This document shows positions 17,421 through 25,952 of a DNA stretch of 50,550 nt, piece after piece. The translations under genes were made by a program, and so were the position numbers. The DNA comes from Bradyrhizobium nanningense (GTDB lineage: Bacteria; Pseudomonadota; Alphaproteobacteria; Rhizobiales; Xanthobacteraceae), in NCBI RefSeq assembly GCF_004114535.1, contig NZ_LBJC01000031.1, forward strand, positions 330,081-380,630, written 5' to 3'. The notes beneath the pieces are model-generated. The model ran no database searches. It saw only the letters and a list, made by a program, of their open reading frames with translations, and was not told where the DNA came from. Within the stretch, counting starts at the first letter, position 1; the number at the start of each line of letters is the position of its first letter.

Positions 17421-18994
17421 AGCTGCGATCCTCCCATCTCCGCGGCCGCTGGCGCGGCGTTCCCAATGTTTCGTTCGTTGCGCATGATGGCGCGCATGAT
17501 CTTTTCCTGCGTTGCCTCGGCCCCTGTGAACTCCCCGACGAAGGCGCCGTCATTCATGACGCAAATGCGGTCGCAGATCCCGAGCAGCTCGGGCATCTCC
17601 GAGGAGATCACCACGACGCCGCGGCCGGCTTCCGCCAGCTCGTTGATGATACAGTAAATCTCGTATTTGGCACCGACGTCGATGCCCCGCGTCGGCTCGT
17701 CCAGGATCAAGACTTTTGGGTCGGTCATCAGCCACTTCGACAGCACCACCTTCTGCTGGTTGCCGCCGGAGAGCTGGCCGGTCTCCTGGTAGACGTCGGA
17801 GCAGCGGATGCGCATGCGGGCGCGATAATCGCTGGCGATCTTCAGCTCAGCGATGTCGTCGATCACCCTCCCGGGTGCGACCTGGTCGAGGCTGGCGAGC
17901 GTGATGTTCTTGCGGACGTCGTCGGCCAGGATCAGGCCGAGCTGCTTGCGATCCTCGGTGACATACGCAAGCCCGGCGTCGATTGCCGCCGCGACGCTCG
18001 GCAACACCATGTCCCGGCCTTCGAGCCGCAGGGTGCCGCTGATCGCAGTGCCCCAGGAGCGACCGAACAGGCTCATGGCGAATTCGGTGCGGCCCGCGCC
18101 CATCAATCCGGCAATGCCGACGACCTCGCCGCGCCTGACGCCGAAATTGACGTTCTTGATCACCTGCCGCTCGGGATGGATCGGGTGATAGACCGACCAG
18201 TTCGCGACGTCGAGCACGGGCTCGCCGATCTTGGCGCTACGCTCCGGGAAACGGTGAGCCATATCGCGATTGACCATGCTGCGAATGATGCGGTCTTCCT
18301 GGATCGGTTCGGCATGGCAGTCGATGCTGTCGACGGTGCGGCCGTCGCGCAGCACCGTGATGTGGTCGGCGACTTTGGCGACCTCGTTAAGCTTATGCGA
18401 GATCAGGATCGAGCCGATGCCCTGCTCGCGGAATGCCATCAGGCGTTCGAGCAGCGCAGCGCTGTCCGCCTCGTTCAGGCTGGCGGTCGGCTCGTCCAGG
18501 ATCAGCATCCGCACCCGCTTTGACAGCGCCTTGGCGATCTCGACAAGCTGCTGCTTGCCGACGCCGAGATCGGTGATCAGCGTGTCCGGAGATTCCTTCA
18601 AACCGACTTGCGCCAGCAGCTCGCGCGTGCGCCGGTACACCTCATCGCGATCGATCACGCCGAGCTTCGAGGGCGGATGCGACAGGAAGATGTTTTCCGC
18701 GATCGACATCAGCGGAATCAGCGCCAGCTCCTGATGAATGATGATGATGCCGAGCGCCTCGGAATCGTTGATGTCGCGGAAGCGCCGCTCCTCACCCTCG
18801 AAGACGATAGTGCCCTCGTAGCTGCCATGCGGGTAGACCCCGCTCAGCACCTTCATCAGCGTCGACTTGCCGGCGCCGTTCTCGCCGACGAGCGCGTGGA
18901 TCTGCCCGGCCTGAACCGAGAAGTTGACGTCGCGCAGCGCCTGGACGCCGGCAAAGCTCTTGCTGACGTTGCGCATCTCCAGCATGGCGGTCAT
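17417..18994 (-). CDS. mmsA: Multiple-monosaccharide ABC transporter ATP-binding protein (MmsA/GguA)
   Basis: 525-residue fused ATPase with two ABC domains. The first Walker A GENGAGKST is at 37-45, and the first domain has a signature-like LGVGKQQLVEIAKAL and Walker B LILDEPTASL. The second domain has a degenerate P-loop (GLMGAGRTE), a full LSGGNQQK signature and LILDEPTRGIDVG. This asymmetry is normal for XylG/RbsA-type proteins. It overlaps mmsB (ATGA) and lies 189 bp after chvE, a gap holding a repeat and a strong palindrome. Confidence 0.94.
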   Translation of the reverse strand: MTAMLEMRNVSKSFAGVQALRDVNFSVQAGQIHALVGENGAGKSTLMKVLSGVYPHGSYEGTIVFEGEERRFRDINDSEALGIIIIHQELALIPLMSIAENIFLSHPPSKLGVIDRDEVYRRTRELLAQVGLKESPDTLITDLGVGKQQLVEIAKALSKRVRMLILDEPTASLNEADSAALLERLMAFREQGIGSILISHKLNEVAKVADHITVLRDGRTVDSIDCHAEPIQEDRIIRSMVNRDMAHRFPERSAKIGEPVLDVANWSVYHPIHPERQVIKNVNFGVRRGEVVGIAGLMGAGRTEFAMSLFGRSWGTAISGTLRLEGRDMVLPSVAAAIDAGLAYVTEDRKQLGLILADDVRKNITLASLDQVAPGRVIDDIAELKIASDYRARMRIRCSDVYQETGQLSGGNQQKVVLSKWLMTDPKVLILDEPTRGIDVGAKYEIYCIINELAEAGRGVVVISSEMPELLGICDRICVMNDGAFVGEFTGAEATQEKIMRAIMRNERNIGNAAPAAAEMGGSQL

Positions 18995-19022
18995 GCGATC
19001 ATACTCCTGAACGTCTCCGCGT

Positions 19023-19108
19023 CGTCATGGCCGGGCCTGTCCCGGCCATCCACGTGCAGCCGCCTGCGACGAAGGGCGTGGATGCCCGGGACAAGCCCGG
19101 GCATGACG
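19023..19108. repeat. Palindromic intergenic repeat (GTCATGGCCGGGC type)
   Basis: About 86 bp with imperfect inverted arms CGTCATGGCCGGGCCTGTCC and GGACAAGCCCGGGCATGACG, and nested CATCCACG / CGTGGATG. It is in the gap between chvE and mmsA. Copies of this type are frequent in Bradyrhizobium genomes, from general knowledge. Confidence 0.7.
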
Positions 19109-19146
19109 AGTTTGTGGACGTGCTTTTCGTCCCTCATCGAGAGTCC

Positions 19147-19172
19147 CCCTCTCCCCGCGCGCGGGGAGAGGG
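19147..19172. terminator. Perfect 26-bp palindrome after chvE
   Basis: Perfect palindrome, half site CCCTCTCCCCGCG, 12 bp past the chvE stop on the minus strand. A purine-rich run, GGAAAAGGAAA, lies on the plus strand beside it, giving a U-containing stretch only upstream of the stem on the transcript, so termination is likely partial. It could set chvE expression above mmsAB. Confidence 0.6.
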
Positions 19173-19183
19173 AAAAGGAAACC

Positions 19184-20257
19184 TCACTGGAACTGCGACT
19201 TCTTGTAGTAGCCGCTGTCGACCAGGACCTTCTCCCAATTGTCTTTGTAGACCACGACCGGCTTGAGCAGGTAGGACGGTACGGTCTTGACGCCGTTCTC
19301 ATAGGTCTTGGTGTCATTGACCGTGACCTGCTTGCCGGCGAGCGCGGCGTCGACCATGTCGGCGGTCACCTTGGCGAGGTCGCGGGTGTCCTTGAAGATG
19401 GTCGAGTACTGATCGCCACGCAGCATCGCCTTGATCGAAGGCACCTCGGCGTCCTGCCCCGAGATGATCGGCATCGGCTGGTCGGCGCTGCCATAGCCGA
19501 CGCCCTTCAATGAGGAGATGATGCCGATCGAGATGCCGTCATAGGGCGACAGCACGGCATTGATCTTCTTGTTGCCGTAGTAAGCGCTGAGCAAATTGTC
19601 CATGCGGGCCTGGGCGGTGGCGCCATCCCAACGCAACGTCGCGACCTTGTCCATGCCCATCTGGCCCGAGGCGACGACGAGCTTGCCGCTGTCGATGTAG
19701 GGCTTCAGCACGCTCATCGCGCCGTTGTAGAAGAAGTAGGCATTGTTGTCGTCGGGCGAGCCGCCGAACAGCTCGATGTTGAACGGACCCTTGCCTTCCT
19801 TCAGACCGAGACCTTTCTCGATCGATTGCGCCTGAAGCACACCGACCTGGAAGTTGTCGAAGGTCGCGTAGTAATCCACGTTCGGCGTGCCGCGGATCAG
19901 GCGGTCATAGGCGATCACGGTGATGCCTTTTGCTTTCGCCTGCTTGAGCACGTCGGACAGCGTGGTGCCGTCGATTGCGGCGATCACCAGCGCTTTCGCG
20001 CCCTTCGTCACCATGTTCTCGACCTGCGAGAGCTGATTCGGAATGTCGTCCTCGGCATATTGCAGGTCGGTGTTGTAGCCACGTTCCTTCAGCACCTTGA
20101 CCATGTTGTTGCCGTCGTCGATCCAGCGCGCCGACGACTTCGTCGGCATGGCGATGCCGACGGTCGCCTTGTCCTGGGCGGAAGCGGTGAGGCTCGTCGC
20201 CATCGTCGCAGCGCCCGCCAGCGCCAGCGCGAGGAATGTGGTCTTCAGTTTCAGCAT
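19184..20257 (-). CDS. chvE: Monosaccharide-binding periplasmic protein ChvE
   Basis: 357-residue periplasmic binding protein of the ribose-binding superfamily. Signal peptide about residues 1-27, ending in TASA. The mature start DKATVGIAMPTKSSARWIDDG and the segments AYDRLIRGTPNVDYYATFDN and ELFGGSPDDNNAYFFYNGAM are closely of the ChvE/MmsE type. It binds aldoses for MmsAB; in Agrobacterium it also feeds sugar signals to VirA, but no vir gene is seen here. The ATG at 20257 has AGGGAG six bases upstream. Confidence 0.94.
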   Translation of the reverse strand: MLKLKTTFLALALAGAATMATSLTASAQDKATVGIAMPTKSSARWIDDGNNMVKVLKERGYNTDLQYAEDDIPNQLSQVENMVTKGAKALVIAAIDGTTLSDVLKQAKAKGITVIAYDRLIRGTPNVDYYATFDNFQVGVLQAQSIEKGLGLKEGKGPFNIELFGGSPDDNNAYFFYNGAMSVLKPYIDSGKLVVASGQMGMDKVATLRWDGATAQARMDNLLSAYYGNKKINAVLSPYDGISIGIISSLKGVGYGSADQPMPIISGQDAEVPSIKAMLRGDQYSTIFKDTRDLAKVTADMVDAALAGKQVTVNDTKTYENGVKTVPSYLLKPVVVYKDNWEKVLVDSGYYKKSQFQ

Positions 20258-20329
20258 GTTTTACTCCCTTGGGTGTCAGATTGTTTCTTCGTGTCGTGGA
20301 GAACGTGGTCGTGGGCTGCTTCGGGCCTC

Positions 20330-21211
20330 CTATGCGAGCTTGACGTCGGGCTCCGCGCGACCGCGCGCGGATGCCTCCAGTAGAAACGTGCAACCGGCTT
20401 GCGGATCGGCGGCGCGTGCGGCCGCGTCCATGTCCTGCCAGGCGGACGTGACGAGGAGACGCGACAGGTCGGGGCCGACGAAGGCCGGGCAACTCGCCTG
20501 CCTCGCCGGCACGCTGAGCGAGCGCAGGCGTTCACCTTGCGGAGAGTAGACATCAATCCGGCTCGCGCCCCAGCAGGCGTTCCAGATCTGCCCGTCGGCG
20601 TCGCACACCGAGCCGTCGAGACCGCCAATGCCGGTATGGCGCAGCAGCACCTCCGGCTCACCGCGCGGCAGGCCGGTCGCGGGATTGAGCGGCACGGCAT
20701 AGAGCACGGCGCGCGGGGTGTCGGTGAAGTAGCCGGTGGCGCCATCCGGAGAGAAGCAGATCGAATTGGGGATGCTGACGCCGGGAAACAGCGTCGAGAT
20801 CTTGCCGCGATGGAGCGCGTAGATCGCCCCTGCCTTCGGCTCGGCTTTCTTGCCCATGGTGCCGATCCAGAACGTGCCGGACTGGTGCACGCGGCAATCA
20901 TTGGAGCGCGTGGCGGGATTGTCCGCCTCGAGCGGAAGGAACAGCGTCATCGCGCCGTCAGCAAGCTTACGGATGTAAAGCCCGTCCTCGGCGACAATCA
21001 GCTGCCGCTCGGCATCGATGCGCCCGAGCGCGCTCGCCATCCGGCCGAGCGCATGGACGCGGATGCTACCGCTGCCAAGTTGCGCCTCGAACAGCCGTCC
21101 CTCGCGGATATCGAACCACCAGGCGGTATCGGTGGTCATGTCATAAGTCGGGCCCTCGCCGAGATGGCAGGGATCGTCCGAGAGAACGGAGGTGGGGACT
21201 TGCTCGATCAT
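20330..21211 (-). CDS. SMP-30/gluconolactonase-family sugar lactonase
   Basis: 293-residue six-bladed beta-propeller lactonase that opens an aldonolactone to the aldonate. Metal-site landmarks are visible: Glu19 in LGEGP (about 17-21), the Asn/Asp pair in RSNDCRVH (about 102-109), and SPDG with PNSICFSPDG (about 148-157) and GGLDGSVCDADG (about 194-205). It follows galM with a 4-base overlap. In the L-arabinose/D-galactose oxidative pathway it would act after the dehydrogenase at 22287-23213. Confidence 0.92.
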   Translation of the reverse strand: MIEQVPTSVLSDDPCHLGEGPTYDMTTDTAWWFDIREGRLFEAQLGSGSIRVHALGRMASALGRIDAERQLIVAEDGLYIRKLADGAMTLFLPLEADNPATRSNDCRVHQSGTFWIGTMGKKAEPKAGAIYALHRGKISTLFPGVSIPNSICFSPDGATGYFTDTPRAVLYAVPLNPATGLPRGEPEVLLRHTGIGGLDGSVCDADGQIWNACWGASRIDVYSPQGERLRSLSVPARQASCPAFVGPDLSRLLVTSAWQDMDAAARAADPQAGCTFLLEASARGRAEPDVKLA

Positions 21212-22284
21212 GGCGTCCTCACTGCGAAGCGATAGACCGTGTGATGCCGATAGACCTCGCCCGGATCAAGGCGCGGGCTCGGAAAATCCGGCCGGTTCGG
21301 CGCATCAGGCCAGATGTGCGGCTCCAGGCACATGGCGTCCGACTGCCGGATGAGCTTGCCGCCCTTCCCCGAGATTGTGCCGTCCAGATAATTGCCGGAA
21401 TAGACCTGAAGGCCAGGCTGGTCGGTAAACAGCTCCATGATCCGCCCCGAGCGCGGCGCCTCCAGCCGCGCGGCGAGCGCGAGCTTGCCATCACGCCCGA
21501 GGCAATAGGTGTGGTCGTAGCCCCTGCCGTTCTGCAATTGCTGGTCGCCCTGCCGGATGCGCTCGCCGACCGGCCGAGGTTCGCGGAAGTCGAACGGCGT
21601 GCCGGCAACGCGCCGCGGCGGCTCCGGCAACGGAATGGCGGTGGGATCGATGGCGAGGAAATGCTCGGCGGCGACCGTCAAGCGGTGGTCGAGAATGGAC
21701 GTGCCCGACGTCGCGCCTTCGAGATTGAAGAAGCTGTGGTTGGTCAGGTTGACGATGGTCGGTCGGTCGGTCCGCGCTTCCATGGAAAGCGACAGCTCGG
21801 TCGGCCCGGTGACGCGATAGGTCAGGCGGACGTCGAGCCGGCCGGGATAATTCTCCTCACCATGCGGGCTGACATAGGTCAGCGTCACCGCGGGCTCGGC
21901 GCCCTCGTCGATCTCCGCGACCGCCCAGAGCTTACGGTCGAACCCAACGAGGCCACCATGCAGCGCATTCGGGCCGTTGTTGACGGCAAGCTGCACCATC
22001 TCACCATCCAGCGAAAACTGTCCCTTGGCGATGCGGTTGGCGTAGCGGCCGACGGTGGCGCCGAAGAACTTTCGTTCCGCGAGATAGCCGGTGAACGCGT
22101 CATGGCCGAGCACGACGTCGTCATGGCCACCCTTTGCATCCGGCGCGATCAGCGCCTGAAGCACCGCACCATGGGTGATGATGCGCGCTTCGAACCCGCC
22201 TGCACCGCGCAGCACGATGCGCTCGACATTGCGGCCATCAGGCAGTCTTCCGAAGACATCTTTTTCGATTTTTGAGCCTGCCAT
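21208..22284 (-). CDS. galM: Aldose 1-epimerase (mutarotase)
   Basis: 358-residue galactose mutarotase-type protein interconverting alpha and beta anomers. Landmarks: GRYANRIAKGQFSLDG (about 99-114), NNGPNALHGG (about 120-129), the catalytic His in LTNHSFFNLEG (about 181-191), SGNYLDG (about 300-306) and the catalytic Glu in CLEPHIWPD. It lies two bases after the dehydrogenase and overlaps the lactonase, so the three enzymes form one translational unit that prepares and oxidises the sugar. Confidence 0.94.
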   Translation of the reverse strand: MAGSKIEKDVFGRLPDGRNVERIVLRGAGGFEARIITHGAVLQALIAPDAKGGHDDVVLGHDAFTGYLAERKFFGATVGRYANRIAKGQFSLDGEMVQLAVNNGPNALHGGLVGFDRKLWAVAEIDEGAEPAVTLTYVSPHGEENYPGRLDVRLTYRVTGPTELSLSMEARTDRPTIVNLTNHSFFNLEGATSGTSILDHRLTVAAEHFLAIDPTAIPLPEPPRRVAGTPFDFREPRPVGERIRQGDQQLQNGRGYDHTYCLGRDGKLALAARLEAPRSGRIMELFTDQPGLQVYSGNYLDGTISGKGGKLIRQSDAMCLEPHIWPDAPNRPDFPSPRLDPGEVYRHHTVYRFAVRTP

Positions 22285-22286
22285 GT

Positions 22287-23213
22287 CTAATCCACAAACG
22301 GTTCGACAATTGTGCGCCTGCCGAGCAGGAAGGCGTCGGCAACGAGGCGAAGCGGTGCCAGATCGACGTCGCTTGCGCCGGTCGCCGCGAGCTCGACGAA
22401 GCGCCGGTAGAGTCCGCGATATTCCTCATCGGGCGCTTCGGCAAGCACCTTGCCGTCAATTGCCATGCGCGCGCCACCGCTGGACAAGGTCATCCGACCG
22501 CGGTCGGTGTCGACGACGATATCCCAGCTTTGCGGGCCGGTCTGGCGAAAGTCGAATTCGGCGGTCACAGGCAGGCCGTCAATGTCGATCAGTGTCAGGT
22601 TCGCGGCGATCGGCGCCTGGCAGTTTGCGGGAAAGGCCAGCTCGGCCGCGGTGACGAACACCGGCTTCGGCAGGATCCTGGTCAGGATCGACAGAGCGTT
22701 GATGCCGGGGTCGAACACGCCAAGACCGCCTGGCTCCCAGATCCAGCTCTGACCGGGATGCCAGACGCGGACATCCTCTTTCCAGCTGATATGCACAGAG
22801 GCAATGCGTCGATCGGCGAGCCATTGTCGCGCGGGTTCGACCGCCGGCGCATGGCGCGAATGCCAGGTCGCGAACAGCGTTCGCTTTGCCTCCGTCGCCA
22901 TTGCGATCAGCGGATCGAGCTCGGCCACGCCGGTGCCCGGCGGCTTCTCCAGCATGACGTGCTTGCCGGCGGCGAGCGCCGCGGCGGCCTGCGCCCGCCT
23001 CACCTGCGGCGGCGTACAGAGCGAGACGGCATCGATCGGCGGCCCCCTCTCCAGCAATTCCTCAATGGTGGCGAAGTGCGGCAGACCCGGCAGCGAAGCG
23101 TTGCGGCTCGCGATCGCCGCCAGCGTTGCACCCGGCACCGCGGCGATCGCACCGACATGCTGATCACGCGCGATCTTGCCGAAGCCGACGATGGCGATCC
23201 GAAGCTCGGTCAC
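22287..23213 (-). CDS. L-arabinose / D-galactose 1-dehydrogenase (Gfo/Idh/MocA family)
   Basis: 308-residue NAD(P)+-dependent sugar dehydrogenase. The Rossmann motif is GFGKIARDQH (about 11-20), followed by SLCTPPQVRRAQA and the MocA-type HVMLEKPPGTGV (catalytic Lys about 97). The segment KEDVRVWHPGQSWIWEPGGLGVFDPGINALSI matches, by recall, the L-arabinose dehydrogenase of Azospirillum and D-galactose dehydrogenase of Pseudomonas. It produces the aldono-lactone for the SMP-30 protein. It overlaps the GntR gene (ATGA). Confidence 0.92.
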   Translation of the reverse strand: MTELRIAIVGFGKIARDQHVGAIAAVPGATLAAIASRNASLPGLPHFATIEELLERGPPIDAVSLCTPPQVRRAQAAAALAAGKHVMLEKPPGTGVAELDPLIAMATEAKRTLFATWHSRHAPAVEPARQWLADRRIASVHISWKEDVRVWHPGQSWIWEPGGLGVFDPGINALSILTRILPKPVFVTAAELAFPANCQAPIAANLTLIDIDGLPVTAEFDFRQTGPQSWDIVVDTDRGRMTLSSGGARMAIDGKVLAEAPDEEYRGLYRRFVELAATGASDVDLAPLRLVADAFLLGRRTIVEPFVD

Positions 23214-23986
23214 GATCTCTCTCCAGATTCCGGGGATGGCAGCGCCTCGGCCGGTGCGGTCTCGATGACCGTGTCCTCATGGCGATGCATGCCGTTGTGA
23301 ATGACGAAGACCATCGCCTCCGAAGCGGCCTCGGCATCGCCCGCCGCGATCGCATCGACGATCTTCTGGTGCCAGAGCAGCACGGTGTCGCGGTCCTCCG
23401 ATTCCACGGGGGCGCTTAGCAGGAACGAGGCGCGCAGAGCCGCCTCGATGACGTGACCGATCGAGCGCATGAACAGATTGCCGGAGGCGCGGGCCACGCC
23501 GACGTGAAGCGCGAGGTCGGCATCGGCAAAGCCGACCGAGTCCGACGCTTCGAGCCGCATGCGCTCCATGCTGCGCCGAAGCTCGGCGAGATCCTCGTCC
23601 GATCGCCGTGTGGCGGCCAGCATCGCCGCGCGCGGCTCGACCGCAAGACGGATCTCGGCGAGGTCGTTCAGGAAACGCTTGTCGATGCCGGCGTCCAGAT
23701 GCCAGGCCAGCACGTCGGCATCGAACATGTTCCAGGCGCCGCGCTCGCGCACGACGGTGCCGACGCGCGCCTTGGTGGTGAGCAGCCCCTTGGCCACCAG
23801 AGTCTTCACGCTCTCGCGCAGCACCGGCCGCGACACGCCGAACATCGCGATCATCTCGGCGTCGCCCGGCAGGCGCGTCCCCTCCGCGTAACGTCCGGCG
23901 ATGATGTCGACGCCGATCGAGCGGGCGACCTCCGCATGGTTGGAGTGAGCCCGCCGTGTCGGGATGACAACGATGCGCGAGGTCAT
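23210..23986 (-). CDS. GntR-family (FadR/FCD) transcriptional regulator
   Basis: 258-residue regulator. Winged helix at about 20-80 (GTRLPGDAEMIAMFGVSRPVLRESVKTL) and an all-helical FCD ligand domain with metal-binding residues implied by LHVGVARASGN and HQKIVDAIAAGD. The ATG at 23986 overlaps the permease stop; a start further upstream would lie inside the permease gene. It is placed in the middle of the sugar operon and so likely controls it in response to an aldonate or keto-acid. The dyad at 28695-28713 is a candidate operator. Confidence 0.9.
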   Translation of the reverse strand: MTSRIVVIPTRRAHSNHAEVARSIGVDIIAGRYAEGTRLPGDAEMIAMFGVSRPVLRESVKTLVAKGLLTTKARVGTVVRERGAWNMFDADVLAWHLDAGIDKRFLNDLAEIRLAVEPRAAMLAATRRSDEDLAELRRSMERMRLEASDSVGFADADLALHVGVARASGNLFMRSIGHVIEAALRASFLLSAPVESEDRDTVLLWHQKIVDAIAAGDAEAASEAMVFVIHNGMHRHEDTVIETAPAEALPSPESGERS

Positions 23987-24963
23987 GTCGCGGCTCCCAG
24001 CCTCTTCGTCGCGGGCCGGCGCGCAAGCGCGACCAATCCCTGCTGCAAAGCGATGAATGCAAACAGCAAGACACCGGTCGCGATCTTTGTCCACCAGCTC
24101 GACAGCGTGCCGTCGAAATTAATGTAGGTCTGAATCAGGCCCTGAATCAGGACGCCGAGGAAGGTCCCGATCACCGAGCCCTGCCCGCCCGTGAGCAGCG
24201 TGCCGCCGATCACGACGGCGGCGATGGTATCGAGTTCGACACCGACGGCAGAGAGCGAATAGCCGGCGCTGGTGTAGAAAGAGAAGACGATGCCGGCGAT
24301 TCCTGCGAGCAGGCTCGACAGCATGTAGATCTTCACCGTCATCTTGCCGACCGCAACGCCCATCAGGCTCGCGGTCGCCCGGCTGCCGCCGAGCGCGTAG
24401 ACGTTGGCGCCAAACCGGGTGAGATGCAGCAGCAGGACACCGCCGGTCACGATCACGAGCATGATGATGGCAATTGCTGTCAGCCGCCCGCCACCTGGCA
24501 TCCGCAGCGCGAAGTCCGACACCGTAGAATAGATCGGTGCCGTGATCGGGACCGATTCGGTGGAGAGCAGGAAGCTCGCGCCGCGCGCCAGGAACATGCC
24601 GGCCAGGGTCACGATGAACGGTGGCAAATCGAAGACATGGATCACCGCACCCATCGCCGCGCCAAAGGCTGCCGAGAGTACGAGGATGGCGACGAAGGCG
24701 ACCAGCGGCGGCACGCCCCAGCGCTCGATCGCGAGCGCAACGAAGACGGTGGTGAAGCCGATCACCGAGCCGACCGAGAGATCGATGCCACCGGAGATGA
24801 TGACGAAGGTCATGCCGACCGCGACGATGCCGAGGAAGGCATTGTCGGTGAGGAGATTGCCCACCACACGGGTGGAAGCGATGTTGGGAAACTGCACCGC
24901 GCAGGCCGCAAAGCCCGCGACCAGCACGATCGCCGTGATGAGGGCGGGCGACAGACCTCTCAT
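23983..24963 (-). CDS. yjfF: Sugar ABC transporter permease (YjfF-like)
   Basis: 326-residue permease of the RbsC class with about nine spans. Landmarks are SGGIDLSVGSVIGF (about 57-70), PPFIVTLAGMFLARG and VVIGGTLLTGGQGSVIGTFLG. The ATG at 24963 overlaps the ytfT stop; a longer frame running into ytfT is out of phase with it. In E. coli the ytfQRT-yjfF set imports galactofuranose; here the neighbouring enzymes suggest L-arabinose or D-galactose. Confidence 0.91.
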   Translation of the reverse strand: MRGLSPALITAIVLVAGFAACAVQFPNIASTRVVGNLLTDNAFLGIVAVGMTFVIISGGIDLSVGSVIGFTTVFVALAIERWGVPPLVAFVAILVLSAAFGAAMGAVIHVFDLPPFIVTLAGMFLARGASFLLSTESVPITAPIYSTVSDFALRMPGGGRLTAIAIIMLVIVTGGVLLLHLTRFGANVYALGGSRATASLMGVAVGKMTVKIYMLSSLLAGIAGIVFSFYTSAGYSLSAVGVELDTIAAVVIGGTLLTGGQGSVIGTFLGVLIQGLIQTYINFDGTLSSWWTKIATGVLLFAFIALQQGLVALARRPATKRLGAAT

Positions 24964-25952
24964 GCTTTCGTCCTCCGCAGCCGCGCGGCGATGCCGGCAA
25001 CGCCAGACAGTTTCGGCGACTGCAGCAGCAACACCGCAAGCACCACCACCGCCTTGACCAGCAGGTTGAACTCCGGCGGATAGCCGGACAGCAAAATGCC
25101 GGTGTTCATGGTCTGGATGATCAGCGCGCCGAACACGGCGAGCACGAGGCTGAATCGGCCGCCGAACAGCGAGGTGCCGCCGATCACTACGGCGAGGATT
25201 GCATCGAGCTCGAGCCAAAGGCCGGCATTGTTGGCGTCCGCCCCCATGATGTCGGCCGCCGCGATCACGCCGGCGAGCGCGGCACAGACGCCGCACCAGA
25301 CGTAGACCGACAGGATCATCGCACGGGTGCCGACACCGGCAAGCTCGCTCGCGCGCGCGTTGCCGCCGGTCGCTTCGATCAAAAGCCCGAGCGCAGAGCC
25401 GCGCACCACGGCGCCGGTGAGGATGAGCATGCCGAGGGCAATCACGACCGGCACCGGCAGGCCGAGCACCGAGCCATTGCCGAGCCAGACCAGATCCGGC
25501 GAGGAGAAAGTGACGATGCGTCCTTCGGTGATGAGTTGGGCGATGCCGCGCCCTGCCACCATCAGGATCAGCGTCGCCACGATCGGCTGCATGCCGAGGA
25601 CCGCGACGAGAAATCCGTTCCACAATCCGCAGACAAGGCCGGCCCCGAGTGCGGCAGCCAGCACCACTGGCAGGCCGTGACTGTCAGCAAGGCTCGCCGC
25701 GATCGCGCCGCAGATCGCCATCACGGCGCCGACCGACAGATCGATGCCGCGCGTTGCGATCACCAGCACCATGCCAAGCGACAGCAGCGCCACCGGCGTG
25801 CCGCGGTTGAGCACGTCGATCAGGCTACCGAAGAGACGACCGTCCTGGAGGCGCAGGTCGAAAAATTGCGGCGACACTACGCGGTCGACCGCGAGGATCA
25901 CGATTAGCGCAAGAATCTGGGCGAGGCCGCGGCGCGGCAACAGCGCTGTCAT
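24960..25952 (-). CDS. ytfT: Sugar ABC transporter permease (YtfT-like)
   Basis: 330-residue RbsC-class permease, partner of YjfF. Landmarks RGIDLSVGAVMAICGA (about 68-83), GMQPIVATLILMVAGRGIAQLI and VIGGTSLFGGRFSL. It starts at 25952 overlapping ytfR and ends overlapping yjfF. The pair of non-identical permeases plus one fused ATPase is the ytf-type arrangement, which separates it from the single-permease mms system. Confidence 0.92.
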   Translation of the reverse strand: MTALLPRRGLAQILALIVILAVDRVVSPQFFDLRLQDGRLFGSLIDVLNRGTPVALLSLGMVLVIATRGIDLSVGAVMAICGAIAASLADSHGLPVVLAAALGAGLVCGLWNGFLVAVLGMQPIVATLILMVAGRGIAQLITEGRIVTFSSPDLVWLGNGSVLGLPVPVVIALGMLILTGAVVRGSALGLLIEATGGNARASELAGVGTRAMILSVYVWCGVCAALAGVIAAADIMGADANNAGLWLELDAILAVVIGGTSLFGGRFSLVLAVFGALIIQTMNTGILLSGYPPEFNLLVKAVVVLAVLLLQSPKLSGVAGIAARLRRTKA